From: SUG1106 sp051883095
Lineage (GTDB): Bacteria > Bacillota > Clostridia > Peptostreptococcales > Anaerovoracaceae
NCBI GenBank assembly: GCA_051883095.1
Contig: JBJETB010000052.1
Location: forward strand, 1 to 51,736
DNA length: 51,736 nt
Direction: 5' to 3'
Shown here: piece by piece, positions 31,600 through 40,131 of the stretch
Layout: every line of letters starts with the position of its first letter
How positions within the stretch are numbered: the first letter of the stretch is position 1
The notes under the pieces: model-generated
Seen by the model: only the letters and a program-made list of their open reading frames with translations
Database searches by the model: none
Told to the model about the DNA's origin: nothing
Translations under genes and position numbers: made by a program

Positions 31600-32553
31600 A
31601 TGATTCAGAAAAAAGAAATACCTGTATACCTGTTTACGGGGTTTCTGGATGCAGGCAAAACCACATTCATACAGGAAACCATGGAGGACCCGGCATTTAA
31701 CGACGGACAGAGAACATTGCTCCTCGTGTGCGAGGAAGGGGAGGAGGAATTCAGCCCTGTTAAGTTCGCATCATCAAATGTCAAGGTGGTGACTGTAGAA
31801 GACGAAGAAGAACTTACTGTGGAATTCCTCGAAAAACTGCAGAAAGAGAGCCGCTGTGAAAAGGTTGTAATAGAATACAACGGAATGTGGCTCCTTGATA
31901 CACTTTACAACAACATGCCCGAAGGCTGGGTTGTATATCAGGAGATGACATTCGCCGATGCAGGAACTTTCCTCATGTATAACGATAATATGAGAAACCT
32001 GACAGTGGATAAGATGAAATCCACTGAGACCATAGTATTCAAACATTTCACCAAGGCTATGGACAAGATGCCGTACCACAAGATTGTACGCACCATAAAC
32101 AGGCGCTGCGATATAATATATGAGTACGGCCCTAACAATATCGAACTGGACAACATAGAAGACCCGCTGCCTTTCGATATTAATGCACCTGTCATCGAAA
32201 TTGAAGATAAGGACTATGCCATGTGGTACTCCGATATGAATGATGACGAGGCGAAGTACTACGGCAAGACAGTGAAATTCAAGGGCAGAAGCCTTCTGGG
32301 CGGCGGCCTTGAAGATGATGAATTCGTAATAGGCAGGCACATAATGACCTGCTGCGTGGAAGACATACAGTTCGGAGGTCTGGTGGCCAAATATCCGGGC
32401 AGCCAGAGTCTGGATCACGGAGGCTGGGTTATAATGAAAGCCACAATTCAAAAGGAGTATAACAAGATGTATCAGAGTGAGGGACCTGTTTTCCATGTTA
32501 TAGAGGTGGAAAAGTGCGAGGCCCCTGAAGAGGAAGTTGCAACATTCTATTAA
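31600..32553 (+). CDS. CobW-like GTPase with a DUF1980-like C-terminal region
   Basis: 317 residues. The N-terminal GTPase has Walker A TGFLDAGKTTF but lacks the Cys-x-Cys-Cys metal motif of normal COG0523 proteins; in its place the chain reads VVIEYNGMWLL. About 205-317 (YYGKTVKFKGRSLLGG, GRHIMTCCVEDIQFGGLVAK) resembles the C-terminal domain of the TIGR03943/DUF1980 proteins that accompany such GTPases, with a Cys pair that could bind metal. So GTPase and partner domain seem fused. AAGGAGATC precedes the ATG. A role in metal handling is inferred. Confidence 0.8.
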   Translation: MIQKKEIPVYLFTGFLDAGKTTFIQETMEDPAFNDGQRTLLLVCEEGEEEFSPVKFASSNVKVVTVEDEEELTVEFLEKLQKESRCEKVVIEYNGMWLLDTLYNNMPEGWVVYQEMTFADAGTFLMYNDNMRNLTVDKMKSTETIVFKHFTKAMDKMPYHKIVRTINRRCDIIYEYGPNNIELDNIEDPLPFDINAPVIEIEDKDYAMWYSDMNDDEAKYYGKTVKFKGRSLLGGGLEDDEFVIGRHIMTCCVEDIQFGGLVAKYPGSQSLDHGGWVIMKATIQKEYNKMYQSEGPVFHVIEVEKCEAPEEEVATFY

Positions 32554-32594
32554 TCGATGAGAATGCTGATGAGACTGTAAGGAGGACAGAACCG

Positions 32595-34952
32595 ATGAAA
32601 GACTACCTGAAGGACGATTATCTGAAAAAAATGGACGCCTACTGGCGCGCAGCCAACTATCTTTCGGCAGCACAGCTCTACCTGCTGGACAATCCTCTGC
32701 TTAAGGAGCCCCTTAAGAGAGAGCATGTGAAGAAAAAAATAGTAGGTCACTGGGGTACAGTTCCGGGACAGAATTTTGTATATGTTCACATGAACAGAGC
32801 CATAAAAAAATATGACCTGGATATGATTTATGTTTCCGGACCGGGACACGGCGGCAACTTCTTTGTTTCAAACGCCTATCTGGAAGGAACCTATAGCGAG
32901 GTATATCCTAATGTGGGGCAGGACAAGGAAGGACTTAAAAAGCTTTGCAAGCAGTTTTCCTTCCCCGGCGGCATAAGCAGCCACGTGGCTCCTGAAACAC
33001 CGGGATCAATAAACGAGGGCGGCGAACTTGGATATTCTCTGGCTCATGCCTACGGTGCAGTCTTCGACAATCCTGACCTTATAGCAGTATGCGTGGTAGG
33101 CGACGGAGAGTCTGAAACGGGCCCTCTGGCTACAGCATGGCATTCCAATAAGTTTATCAACGCTTCAAGAGACGGCGCGGTTCTGCCGATACTTGACCTC
33201 AATGGATATAAGATAAGCAATCCTACAGTATTTGCCCGTATCAGCGAGCAGGAAAGAGAATGGTTCTTCAAGGGCTGCGGATACAATCCGTATGTAGTGA
33301 AGGGCGATGACCCTATGACAATGCATAAGCTTATGGCAGAAACTGTGGATAAATGTATTGAAGAAATCAAGGAAATACAGAGAAAAGCCAGAGAAGAGGG
33401 CTGTACAGAAAGACCTTTCTGGCCGATGATTATACTGGAAACTCCAAAGGGCTGGACAGGCCCGAAGGTAGTGGACGGAAACAAGATAGAAGGAACATTC
33501 AGAGCCCACCAGGTTCCTATTTCCATGGAAAAGGAAGAACACCTGGCTCAGCTGGAGGAATGGCTGAGAAGCTATCATCCTGAGGAGCTCTTCGGTGATG
33601 ATTACAGGCTTATACCTGAACTGAGAGAACTGGCTCCGGATGGAGATTCACGTATGAGTGCCAATCCGCATACCAACGGCGGCAAGCTGCTCCGCGATCT
33701 GAGGACACCTGACTTCAGGGCTTATGCAGTAGATGTACCTTCACCGGGAGCAGTAAAGGCTCAGGACATGATGGAGCTGGGCGGATATGTGAGAGACCTT
33801 TTTGTTCTCAATAAGGAAAATCACAACTTCAGAATATTCGGACCTGACGAGTCCAAGTCCAACAGGCTTTATAAGGCATTCGAGGTTGAAAAGAGAGCCT
33901 TTAATGCTGAATTCACCGATGAAGACGAGGACCTGGCACTGGACGGCAGAATTATGGACTCATATCTTTCCGAGCACATGTGCGAAGGATGGCTGGAGGG
34001 CTATCTTCTGACAGGCAGACATGGCTTTTTCGCCAGCTACGAGTCATTCATAAGAGTTGTGGATTCAATGGTTTCACAGCATGCCAAGTGGCTGAAGGTC
34101 TGCAATCAGCTGCCGTGGAGACAGAAGATAGCGTCACTTAACCTGATTCTTTCTTCAAATGTATGGCAGCAGGACCACAACGGCTTTACCCATCAGGATC
34201 CGGGATTCCTGGACCATGTGGCCAACAAAAAAGCCGATGTTGTCAGAATGTACCTGCCGCCTGATGCCAACTGCCTGCTTTCCTGCTTTGACCATTGCAT
34301 CAAGAGCAAGAATTATGTAAACGTGATAGTAGCGTCCAAACATCCGAGCATGCAGTGGCTGACCATGGATCAGGCTGTGGTTCACTGTACCCAGGGCATC
34401 GGTATCTGGGACTGGGCAAGCAGTGACCAGGGCACAGAACCGGACATTGTTATGGCATGCTGCGGAGATACACCTACCCTTGAAGCACTTGCAGCGACTA
34501 CAATTTTGAGAGACAGCCTGCCTGAGGTAAAGATAAGATTCGTCAATGTGGTTGACCTGATGAAGATGGAATCACACCTGAATCATCCTCACGGCCTTAC
34601 AGATGAGGAGTTCGACCTGCTTTTCACCAAGGACAAGCCGGTTGTGTTCGCTTTCCACGGATATCCTAAGCTGATTCACGAGCTGACTCAGGGAAGAACC
34701 AATGAGAAGAACTTCCACGTTCATGGATACCTGGAGGAAGGAACCATTACAACGGCCTTCGATATGAGGGTTCAGAATCATATCGACAGATTCAGCCTGG
34801 TGAAGGAGGCCCTGAAGCATCTGCCTCAGCTTGGAGACAAGGCGGGACATCTGAATCAGCAGATGAACGACCTGCTGGTAAAGCATAAGAACTATATAGC
34901 CGAGTACGGACAGGACCTGCCTGAGGTCCTTGACTGGAAGTGGCACGTATAG
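32595..34952 (+). CDS. xfp: Phosphoketolase (xylulose-5-P/fructose-6-P)
   Basis: 785 residues, the usual length. It splits xylulose 5-phosphate (and often fructose 6-phosphate) with phosphate to acetyl phosphate plus a shorter sugar phosphate, using thiamine diphosphate. Motifs: GHWGTVPGQNFVYVHMNRAI, YVSGPGHGG, PGGISSHVAPETPGSINEGG, the ThDP motif GDGESETGPLATAWHSNKFI, and NVWQQDHNGFTHQDPGF. Acetyl phosphate yields ATP and acetate. TAAGGAGG precedes the ATG. It follows the CobW-like gene by 41 bases, possibly in one transcript. Confidence 0.97.
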   Translation: MKDYLKDDYLKKMDAYWRAANYLSAAQLYLLDNPLLKEPLKREHVKKKIVGHWGTVPGQNFVYVHMNRAIKKYDLDMIYVSGPGHGGNFFVSNAYLEGTYSEVYPNVGQDKEGLKKLCKQFSFPGGISSHVAPETPGSINEGGELGYSLAHAYGAVFDNPDLIAVCVVGDGESETGPLATAWHSNKFINASRDGAVLPILDLNGYKISNPTVFARISEQEREWFFKGCGYNPYVVKGDDPMTMHKLMAETVDKCIEEIKEIQRKAREEGCTERPFWPMIILETPKGWTGPKVVDGNKIEGTFRAHQVPISMEKEEHLAQLEEWLRSYHPEELFGDDYRLIPELRELAPDGDSRMSANPHTNGGKLLRDLRTPDFRAYAVDVPSPGAVKAQDMMELGGYVRDLFVLNKENHNFRIFGPDESKSNRLYKAFEVEKRAFNAEFTDEDEDLALDGRIMDSYLSEHMCEGWLEGYLLTGRHGFFASYESFIRVVDSMVSQHAKWLKVCNQLPWRQKIASLNLILSSNVWQQDHNGFTHQDPGFLDHVANKKADVVRMYLPPDANCLLSCFDHCIKSKNYVNVIVASKHPSMQWLTMDQAVVHCTQGIGIWDWASSDQGTEPDIVMACCGDTPTLEALAATTILRDSLPEVKIRFVNVVDLMKMESHLNHPHGLTDEEFDLLFTKDKPVVFAFHGYPKLIHELTQGRTNEKNFHVHGYLEEGTITTAFDMRVQNHIDRFSLVKEALKHLPQLGDKAGHLNQQMNDLLVKHKNYIAEYGQDLPEVLDWKWHV

Positions 34953-34962
34953 GAGGCGTAAA

Positions 34963-35706
34963 ATGATTATGTATTTTTCGGGCACGGGCAACAGCCGGTT
35001 TGCGGCGGAAAAAATCGCTGAAATTACCGGCGATGAGCTTGTATGCCTTAATGATTATATAAAGAATGGAACGGCCGGGGATTTTGTCTCCGGCAAGCCT
35101 TTTGTGCTGGTTTGCCCTACATATGCATGGCGGGTGCCGCCTGTGGTGGAGAAATACCTGGAAACTGCACGGCTGGAAGGCTGCGATGAAATGTACTTCG
35201 TGCTGACCTGTGGTTCCAGTACTGCAGGAGCTCAGAATTATGCCAGAAAGCTGTGCGACAAAATCGGAAAGAAATTTAAGGGCTTCAGGACGGTTATAAT
35301 GCCGGAAAACTATATAGCCATGTTTCCGGTGCCTGACCTTGATGAAGCAGAGGATATAGTAAAAAAAGCCGTTCCTGTAATTGAGGATGCAGCACGCAAA
35401 ATCGCAGCGGGGGAGTATCTGGACGAAAAGGTGCCTGCCCTGGGCGGTTTTATCAGCTCTGTGGTCAACTGGTTTTTCTTTACCTTTATGGTGAAAGACA
35501 AAGGTTTCCATCTGGAAAAGGAATGTACCTCATGCGGACAGTGTGCAAAGCTCTGTCCGATGAACAACATAACATTAGAAGACGGCAAGCCTGTATGGGG
35601 CGGAAACTGCACCCACTGCATGGCCTGTATCTGCGGATGCCCGGCAGAGTGCATAGAATACAAAAACGCCAGCAGAAAGCGCCGGCGTTACTGGTTCGGG
35701 AGATAG
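34963..35706 (+). CDS. EFR1-type flavodoxin-ferredoxin fusion protein
   Basis: 247 residues. The N-terminal half is flavodoxin-like (MIMYFSGTGNSRFAAEKIAE, the FMN phosphate loop TGNS). The C-terminal part carries two 4Fe-4S clusters: CTSCGQCAKLCP and CTHCMACICGCP. EFR1-type proteins are electron carriers of Clostridia with unknown specific partners. TAGGAGGCG precedes the ATG at 34963, which is 11 bases after the phosphoketolase stop. A decayed copy of its 3' end lies at 1-140. Confidence 0.92.
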   Translation: MIMYFSGTGNSRFAAEKIAEITGDELVCLNDYIKNGTAGDFVSGKPFVLVCPTYAWRVPPVVEKYLETARLEGCDEMYFVLTCGSSTAGAQNYARKLCDKIGKKFKGFRTVIMPENYIAMFPVPDLDEAEDIVKKAVPVIEDAARKIAAGEYLDEKVPALGGFISSVVNWFFFTFMVKDKGFHLEKECTSCGQCAKLCPMNNITLEDGKPVWGGNCTHCMACICGCPAECIEYKNASRKRRRYWFGR

Positions 35707-35716
35707 GAGACTTGAT

Positions 35717-36838
35717 ATGAAAATTAAAACATTTAAAGTAGAACGCTGGATGAACGAATTTGAAGACGATGCGGTATATAATCTGGGCGAAACATGTATA
35801 GACTCACTTAAAATCGGGGAACTGCTCACACTTTGCGGCGAAGACCCTGATACATTCCTTAAGGGGCTCAAGGATACCCGCCTTACTTACAGTCACATCT
35901 TCGGCTCACCGGAATATCTGACAGGCGTTGCAGGACTTTATGAGAACTTGAAACCTGAAAATGTCATACCTACTCACGGTGCTGTAGGCGCAAACAATCA
36001 GGTTATTACCACCTTAATCGAAGCAACTGACAATATGGTGTGTGTAATGCCTACATATCAGCAGCACTATTCCATTCCTGAGTCCATCGGAGCTGAGGTG
36101 AGAATTCTTCAGCTGAGACCGGAGAACAATTTCCTCCCTGATATTGAGGAATTAAAGTCACTGGTGGACGAAAACACCAAGATGATTACATTAAACAATC
36201 CTGACAATCCTACAGGTTCATGGATTCCAAAAGAAGAGATGGAGGCCATGGTGGAAATCGCAAGAAGTGTGGATGCATATATCCTCTGTGACGAGGTATA
36301 TAGAGGCATATCAGAGGACGGAAGCTACATGCATTCTATAGTTGACCTTTATGAAAAGGGAATATCTGTAGGAAGTATGTCCAAGATTTTCTCCCTGGCA
36401 GGTCTCAGAATGGGATGGATTGCAACCCGGGACATGGATGTTATCCACCAGATTCACGAGCGCAGAGACTATGACACTATCAGCTGCGGCGTATTAGATG
36501 ATATGCTGGCTTCCATGGCTCTCGCCAACAAAGAGAAAATTTTTGAAAGAAACAGAGCAATTCTTCTTAAAAACAGAGAGATTCTGGATCAGTGGGTAAA
36601 TGAGACAGAAGGTGTTCACTATGTGAAGCCTGTTGCCGGAACCACAGCACTTGTTTACTACGATAAGGACATCCCTTCCTACGATCTGTGCGTGCGACTG
36701 ATTCGCGAAAAGGGACTTCTCTTCACACCGGGCGAATGCTTCGAAATGGAAGGAAGCGTAAGAATAGGCTATGCTTTTGACTCCAAGCTTTTGAGACAGG
36801 GACTGGACAAGTTCAGCGAATTCCTTGCAGAGAATTAG
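35717..36838 (+). CDS. Class I/II PLP-dependent aminotransferase
   Basis: 373 residues. Fold type I motifs: THGAVGANNQVITTLI, NNPDNPTGSWIPKEEM, ILCDEVYRG (Asp and Tyr contacting PLP) and GSMSKIFSLAGLRMGW, whose Lys forms the Schiff base. FTPGECFEMEGSVRIGYA carries the carboxylate-binding Arg. The substrate cannot be read from sequence. Its start lies 11 bases after the ferredoxin gene, within the phosphoketolase-ferredoxin-aminotransferase run. A fragment of a paralogue is at 150-380. Confidence 0.93.
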   Translation: MKIKTFKVERWMNEFEDDAVYNLGETCIDSLKIGELLTLCGEDPDTFLKGLKDTRLTYSHIFGSPEYLTGVAGLYENLKPENVIPTHGAVGANNQVITTLIEATDNMVCVMPTYQQHYSIPESIGAEVRILQLRPENNFLPDIEELKSLVDENTKMITLNNPDNPTGSWIPKEEMEAMVEIARSVDAYILCDEVYRGISEDGSYMHSIVDLYEKGISVGSMSKIFSLAGLRMGWIATRDMDVIHQIHERRDYDTISCGVLDDMLASMALANKEKIFERNRAILLKNREILDQWVNETEGVHYVKPVAGTTALVYYDKDIPSYDLCVRLIREKGLLFTPGECFEMEGSVRIGYAFDSKLLRQGLDKFSEFLAEN

Positions 36839-36947
36839 TTTTTCAGATCGATGATATAATCGAGGTGAAGAAAGAAACCATCAGGAAAGCTGTAAAGCTT
36901 CTTAACGAACAAATATGAGTATTAACGCGTGCAAGAGGAGACCTGAA

Positions 36948-38123
36948 ATGAATGTTGAACTTAAGGAACTCATAATTGAGGCTGTGGAGAGGCATCTGGG
37001 CGAACTGAAATCCATCAGAACATATCTCTACGAAAACCCGGAAGTGGGAGGAGAAGAGGCTAAAGCCTGTGAAATGCTTTCAATAACAATGAAAGAGCAT
37101 GGATTTAACGTGACTCCAGGATTTCATAATATAGACTATTGCTTTAAAGCTGAATACGACAGTGGCAGGAAAGGGGCTGTTATCGGAATTACTGCCGAGT
37201 ATGATGCCCTCCCCGAAATCGGTCACGGCTGCGGACATAATATAATATCAGCTGCAGCTTTGGGCGCGGCATTCGCTCTGAAAGCGGTTGTGGAGGAGAC
37301 AGGAGGAAAGGTGATACTTTTCGGTACTCCCGCGGAGGAAAATTTTGTGAGCAAGGTTCAGCTCTCCGACGAAGGAGCCTTTGATGAAGCGGATGTGGTT
37401 ATGACCGTACATCCGAGCCCCGAGAGCTATGCCAGCGGCAAAACAAATGTCATGGATGCACTGCAGGTCGACTTCTTCGGAAAGGCCGCTCATGCAGGTG
37501 CAAATCCTGAGGACGGCATCAATGCTCTGGATGCGGCAGTTCACTTCTACACCCTTATAGGATTTGAAAAGCAATACCTCAAGGAGGCTAACATATACGG
37601 GATCTTTGATGATGGAGGGCAGAAATGCAGTATAATTCCTGATCATGCATCATTGAAATACGTTTTGCGTGCAGGCACATTAAAAGAAACAGAAAAAATC
37701 AGAACAGCGTTTGAAAGATGTGCCAAATCGGCAGCTGATGCTGTGGGTGCAACATACAGAATATCACGCTATGAGCCAATAAACCTGAATATGGTTACCA
37801 ATCAGACACTCTCTGGCGTATTTAATAAATATTACGAAGAACTCGCAGGCTGTAAGATGAAATATAAAGACAGCACAGCATCTACTGACATGGGAAATGT
37901 AAGTCATGTAGTCCCTGCAATTCACCCGTGGATAGGTCTGGACTGTCCTGACCTGATGCTTCACTCACGGGAGTTCGCCGAAAGGACCGTGACTGACGCA
38001 GGAGATGCGGCTGTCCGGAACGGAGCGAAGGCCCTGGCCATGACAGGTGCGGAGATTCTTTCCTCTCCGGAGCTGCTGGCGGAGATAAAGGCTGAATTCG
38101 AAGAGACAAAGACGGGTTTCTAA
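36948..38123 (+). CDS. M20-family amidohydrolase (AbgB/M20D-like)
   Basis: 391 residues. Metal and catalytic motifs: TAEYDALPEIGHGCGHN and GTPAEEN; the dimerisation domain is inserted at about 180-300 (FFGKAAHAGANPEDGINALD). It resembles the p-aminobenzoyl-glutamate hydrolase / amidohydrolase branch, which cleaves N-acyl amino acids. AGAGGAG precedes the ATG at 36948; the frame extends to 36915 without a ribosome site. It is probably co-transcribed with, or just downstream of, the aminotransferase. Confidence 0.9.
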   Translation: MNVELKELIIEAVERHLGELKSIRTYLYENPEVGGEEAKACEMLSITMKEHGFNVTPGFHNIDYCFKAEYDSGRKGAVIGITAEYDALPEIGHGCGHNIISAAALGAAFALKAVVEETGGKVILFGTPAEENFVSKVQLSDEGAFDEADVVMTVHPSPESYASGKTNVMDALQVDFFGKAAHAGANPEDGINALDAAVHFYTLIGFEKQYLKEANIYGIFDDGGQKCSIIPDHASLKYVLRAGTLKETEKIRTAFERCAKSAADAVGATYRISRYEPINLNMVTNQTLSGVFNKYYEELAGCKMKYKDSTASTDMGNVSHVVPAIHPWIGLDCPDLMLHSREFAERTVTDAGDAAVRNGAKALAMTGAEILSSPELLAEIKAEFEETKTGF

Positions 38124-38149
38124 GAAAGTAGAATTTTAGCAGTTGAAAT

Positions 38150-38420
38150 GATGTCGTATGAAAGTGGAATTTCGATGAATTTATACTGCATTTACAAATA
38201 ATGGATGCGCATTGGCGCTGTCTATAGGCCAAAATGTCGTATGAATTCAAGAAAAAAGCCATTTCATACGACATTTTTTGTGTTTTTTCAGATTTATGCT
38301 GTATGAAAATTAATTTGGCAGCTTTTCATACAGCATTTTGATTTTGGGAAGGACGATTTGAGATGATTAAAAGGACAATGTCGTATGAAAATTCCTCTAT
38401 CAGGTTTTCATACGACATTG
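38150..38420. repeat. Cluster of three related hairpins plus one half-site
   Basis: Perfect inverted repeats: 38231-38245/38263-38277 (15 bp), 38296-38309/38323-38336 (14 bp) and 38376-38391/38405-38420 (16 bp), all built on ATGTCGTATGAAA. A lone half-site lies at 38150-38164. The middle hairpin has ATGCTGTATG instead of ATGTCGTATG with the matching change in the other arm. The first is followed by TTTTTTG and can terminate transcription. The cluster fills the gap between two convergent genes. Confidence 0.9.
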
Positions 38421-38444
38421 TTGAAGTGCATTTATACTGGATTC

Positions 38445-39953
38445 TTATTTCATGCTGCCTGTTTTTTCGAACTTGGTGTGCCATGATAATGCTTCTTCCA
38501 GAATGTGTGGTGTCTGGCAAGGCATCTGCTCACAGGCTCTGTTGAAGTAGTCCATGAGTTTGTCTCTGTAGTCAGGGTGAGCACAGTTTTCGATAATCTT
38601 AACGGCTCTTTCCTTAGGAGAAAGCCCTCTTAAATCAGCGTATCCCTGTTCTGTTACGATTACCATTACCTCGTGCTCAGTATGGTCAACGTGAGGGCAC
38701 ATAGGAACTATAGATGAAATAGCTCCGTCCTTGGCGATGGATGATGTAGTAAAGATAACAAGAGATGCGGAACGTGAGAAATCTCCGGAACCGCCGATGC
38801 CGTTCATCATCTTTTTGCCCTGTACATGAGTCGAGTTGACATTTCCGTAGATATCCACCTCAAGTGCTGTGTTCATTGCAATCAGACCTAGACGGTGAGC
38901 AACTTCGATGGAATTGGAAATTTCCTGCGGACGGAATATGATGTGGTCCTTATAAAAGTCAATATCCCTGAAGAAAGCCTCCTGAGCTTCCGGAGAAGGA
39001 GCAAGGGCGGTACAGGATGCAACGCTGGCTTTGCCGCATTTCACAAGATCCAGCATGGAATCCTGAATAACCTCAGTGTAGCAGGTCAGGTTTTCAAAAT
39101 CGGAGTCGCGAAGACCGTAAAGAACGGCATTTGCAACAGAACCCACGCCTGACTGAATCGGGAGCAGGGATTTGCCCATACGGCCTGAAGCCACTTCGTT
39201 TTCAAGAAATCTGATTATGTTCTGGCCTATTTTCTTTGAGTCTTCTGATATAGCTGCGAGAGGTCTGGTAAGGTCGCTCTTATCAGAGATGACGATTGCC
39301 TTTATCTTGTCCCAGCCGCACTTTATATAAGGTGTGCCGATGCGGTCGCCTGCATGAGTGAGCGGAATAGGCTTCCTGAAAGGCGGCTTTTCCTGCATAT
39401 AAACGTCTGCCATGCCTTCCAGCGCGAGTGGTTTGGCCATGGCAATCTCAACTATTACAGCATCAGCCTCCGCAACATAGGTCGGTGTATTGCCAACAGA
39501 AGTTGTAGGAATCAGATTGCCCTCTTCAGTGATAGCCAGTGCTTCAACCAGAGCAATATCGGGCTTGTTCACGTGACCGCCTGATATGAACTCAGGTGAG
39601 CGTCCAAGGTGCATGTCAATGTACTCTATATTTCCTGCGTTGATGGATTTTCTCAGAGAAGCATTTGTCTGATATGGGATTCTCTTTCTGATGACACCCG
39701 CTTCTGTTAACTCTGTATCTACTTCCGGTCCTACCGAAGCACCGGAGTAAAGATCTATTTTTACTGTTCTTCCGGCTTTTGCCTGCTCCGCCAGTGCATG
39801 AGTAACCACCTTAGGGTAACCGGCATTGGTGAAACCGCTGATGCCTACAGCCATACCGTCCTTAATGAGCATGGCGGCTTCTTCCGCGGTGGTAATGAGC
39901 GCTTCTGCGCGGTCAGATCTTAATCTTTCTTTTAAATTTGGTTCTATGGCCAT
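38445..39953 (-). CDS. Succinate-type acetyl-CoA hydrolase/CoA-transferase
   Basis: 502 residues of the acetyl-CoA hydrolase/transferase family. Motifs: GMAVGISGFTNAGYPKVVTH, YTEVIQDSMLDLV with the likely catalytic Glu, and GIGGSGDFSRSASLVIF. Such enzymes move CoA between succinate and acetate or other acids, an energy-saving step in fermentations. CAGGAGG precedes the ATG at 39953. It is divergent from pyruvate kinase, so both belong to central carbon metabolism. Confidence 0.93.
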   Translation of the reverse strand: MAIEPNLKERLRSDRAEALITTAEEAAMLIKDGMAVGISGFTNAGYPKVVTHALAEQAKAGRTVKIDLYSGASVGPEVDTELTEAGVIRKRIPYQTNASLRKSINAGNIEYIDMHLGRSPEFISGGHVNKPDIALVEALAITEEGNLIPTTSVGNTPTYVAEADAVIVEIAMAKPLALEGMADVYMQEKPPFRKPIPLTHAGDRIGTPYIKCGWDKIKAIVISDKSDLTRPLAAISEDSKKIGQNIIRFLENEVASGRMGKSLLPIQSGVGSVANAVLYGLRDSDFENLTCYTEVIQDSMLDLVKCGKASVASCTALAPSPEAQEAFFRDIDFYKDHIIFRPQEISNSIEVAHRLGLIAMNTALEVDIYGNVNSTHVQGKKMMNGIGGSGDFSRSASLVIFTTSSIAKDGAISSIVPMCPHVDHTEHEVMVIVTEQGYADLRGLSPKERAVKIIENCAHPDYRDKLMDYFNRACEQMPCQTPHILEEALSWHTKFEKTGSMK

Positions 39954-39991
39954 TTCTTTTCCTCCTGAATGGTACATCTTTTGCTATTAGA

Positions 39992-40020
39992 ATTTTAAAC
40001 GCAAAACGGACAAATTACAA
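39992..40020 (-). promoter_or_regulatory. Promoter of the CoA-transferase gene
   Basis: On the minus strand TTGTAA, a 17-base spacer and TAAAAT, about 40 bases before the ATG at 39953. Confidence 0.75.
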
Positions 40021-40076
40021 GGTCATACATTGCATTCTTTTTGCACATAGTAATTAAGATTGCACTTAGATTTTAC

Positions 40077-40105
40077 TTGCCTAAAACCACAGCCGAAAGT
40101 ATAAT
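40077..40105 (+). promoter_or_regulatory. Promoter of pyruvate kinase
   Basis: TTGCCT, a 17-base spacer and a perfect TATAAT, 26 bases before the ATG at 40132. Confidence 0.8.
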
Positions 40106-40131
40106 TGAGATATAAAAGGAGGATAATCTCT

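Noticed and set aside
34792..35511. Long minus-strand ORF opposite phosphoketolase and ferredoxin
   Set aside because: It overlaps two well-supported genes and shows no domain or ribosome site.
36845..36917. Peptide-like frame QIDDIIEVKKETIRKAVKLL before the M20 gene
   Set aside because: It has no start codon or ribosome site and no recognised family; possibly a gene relic, but the support is too weak.
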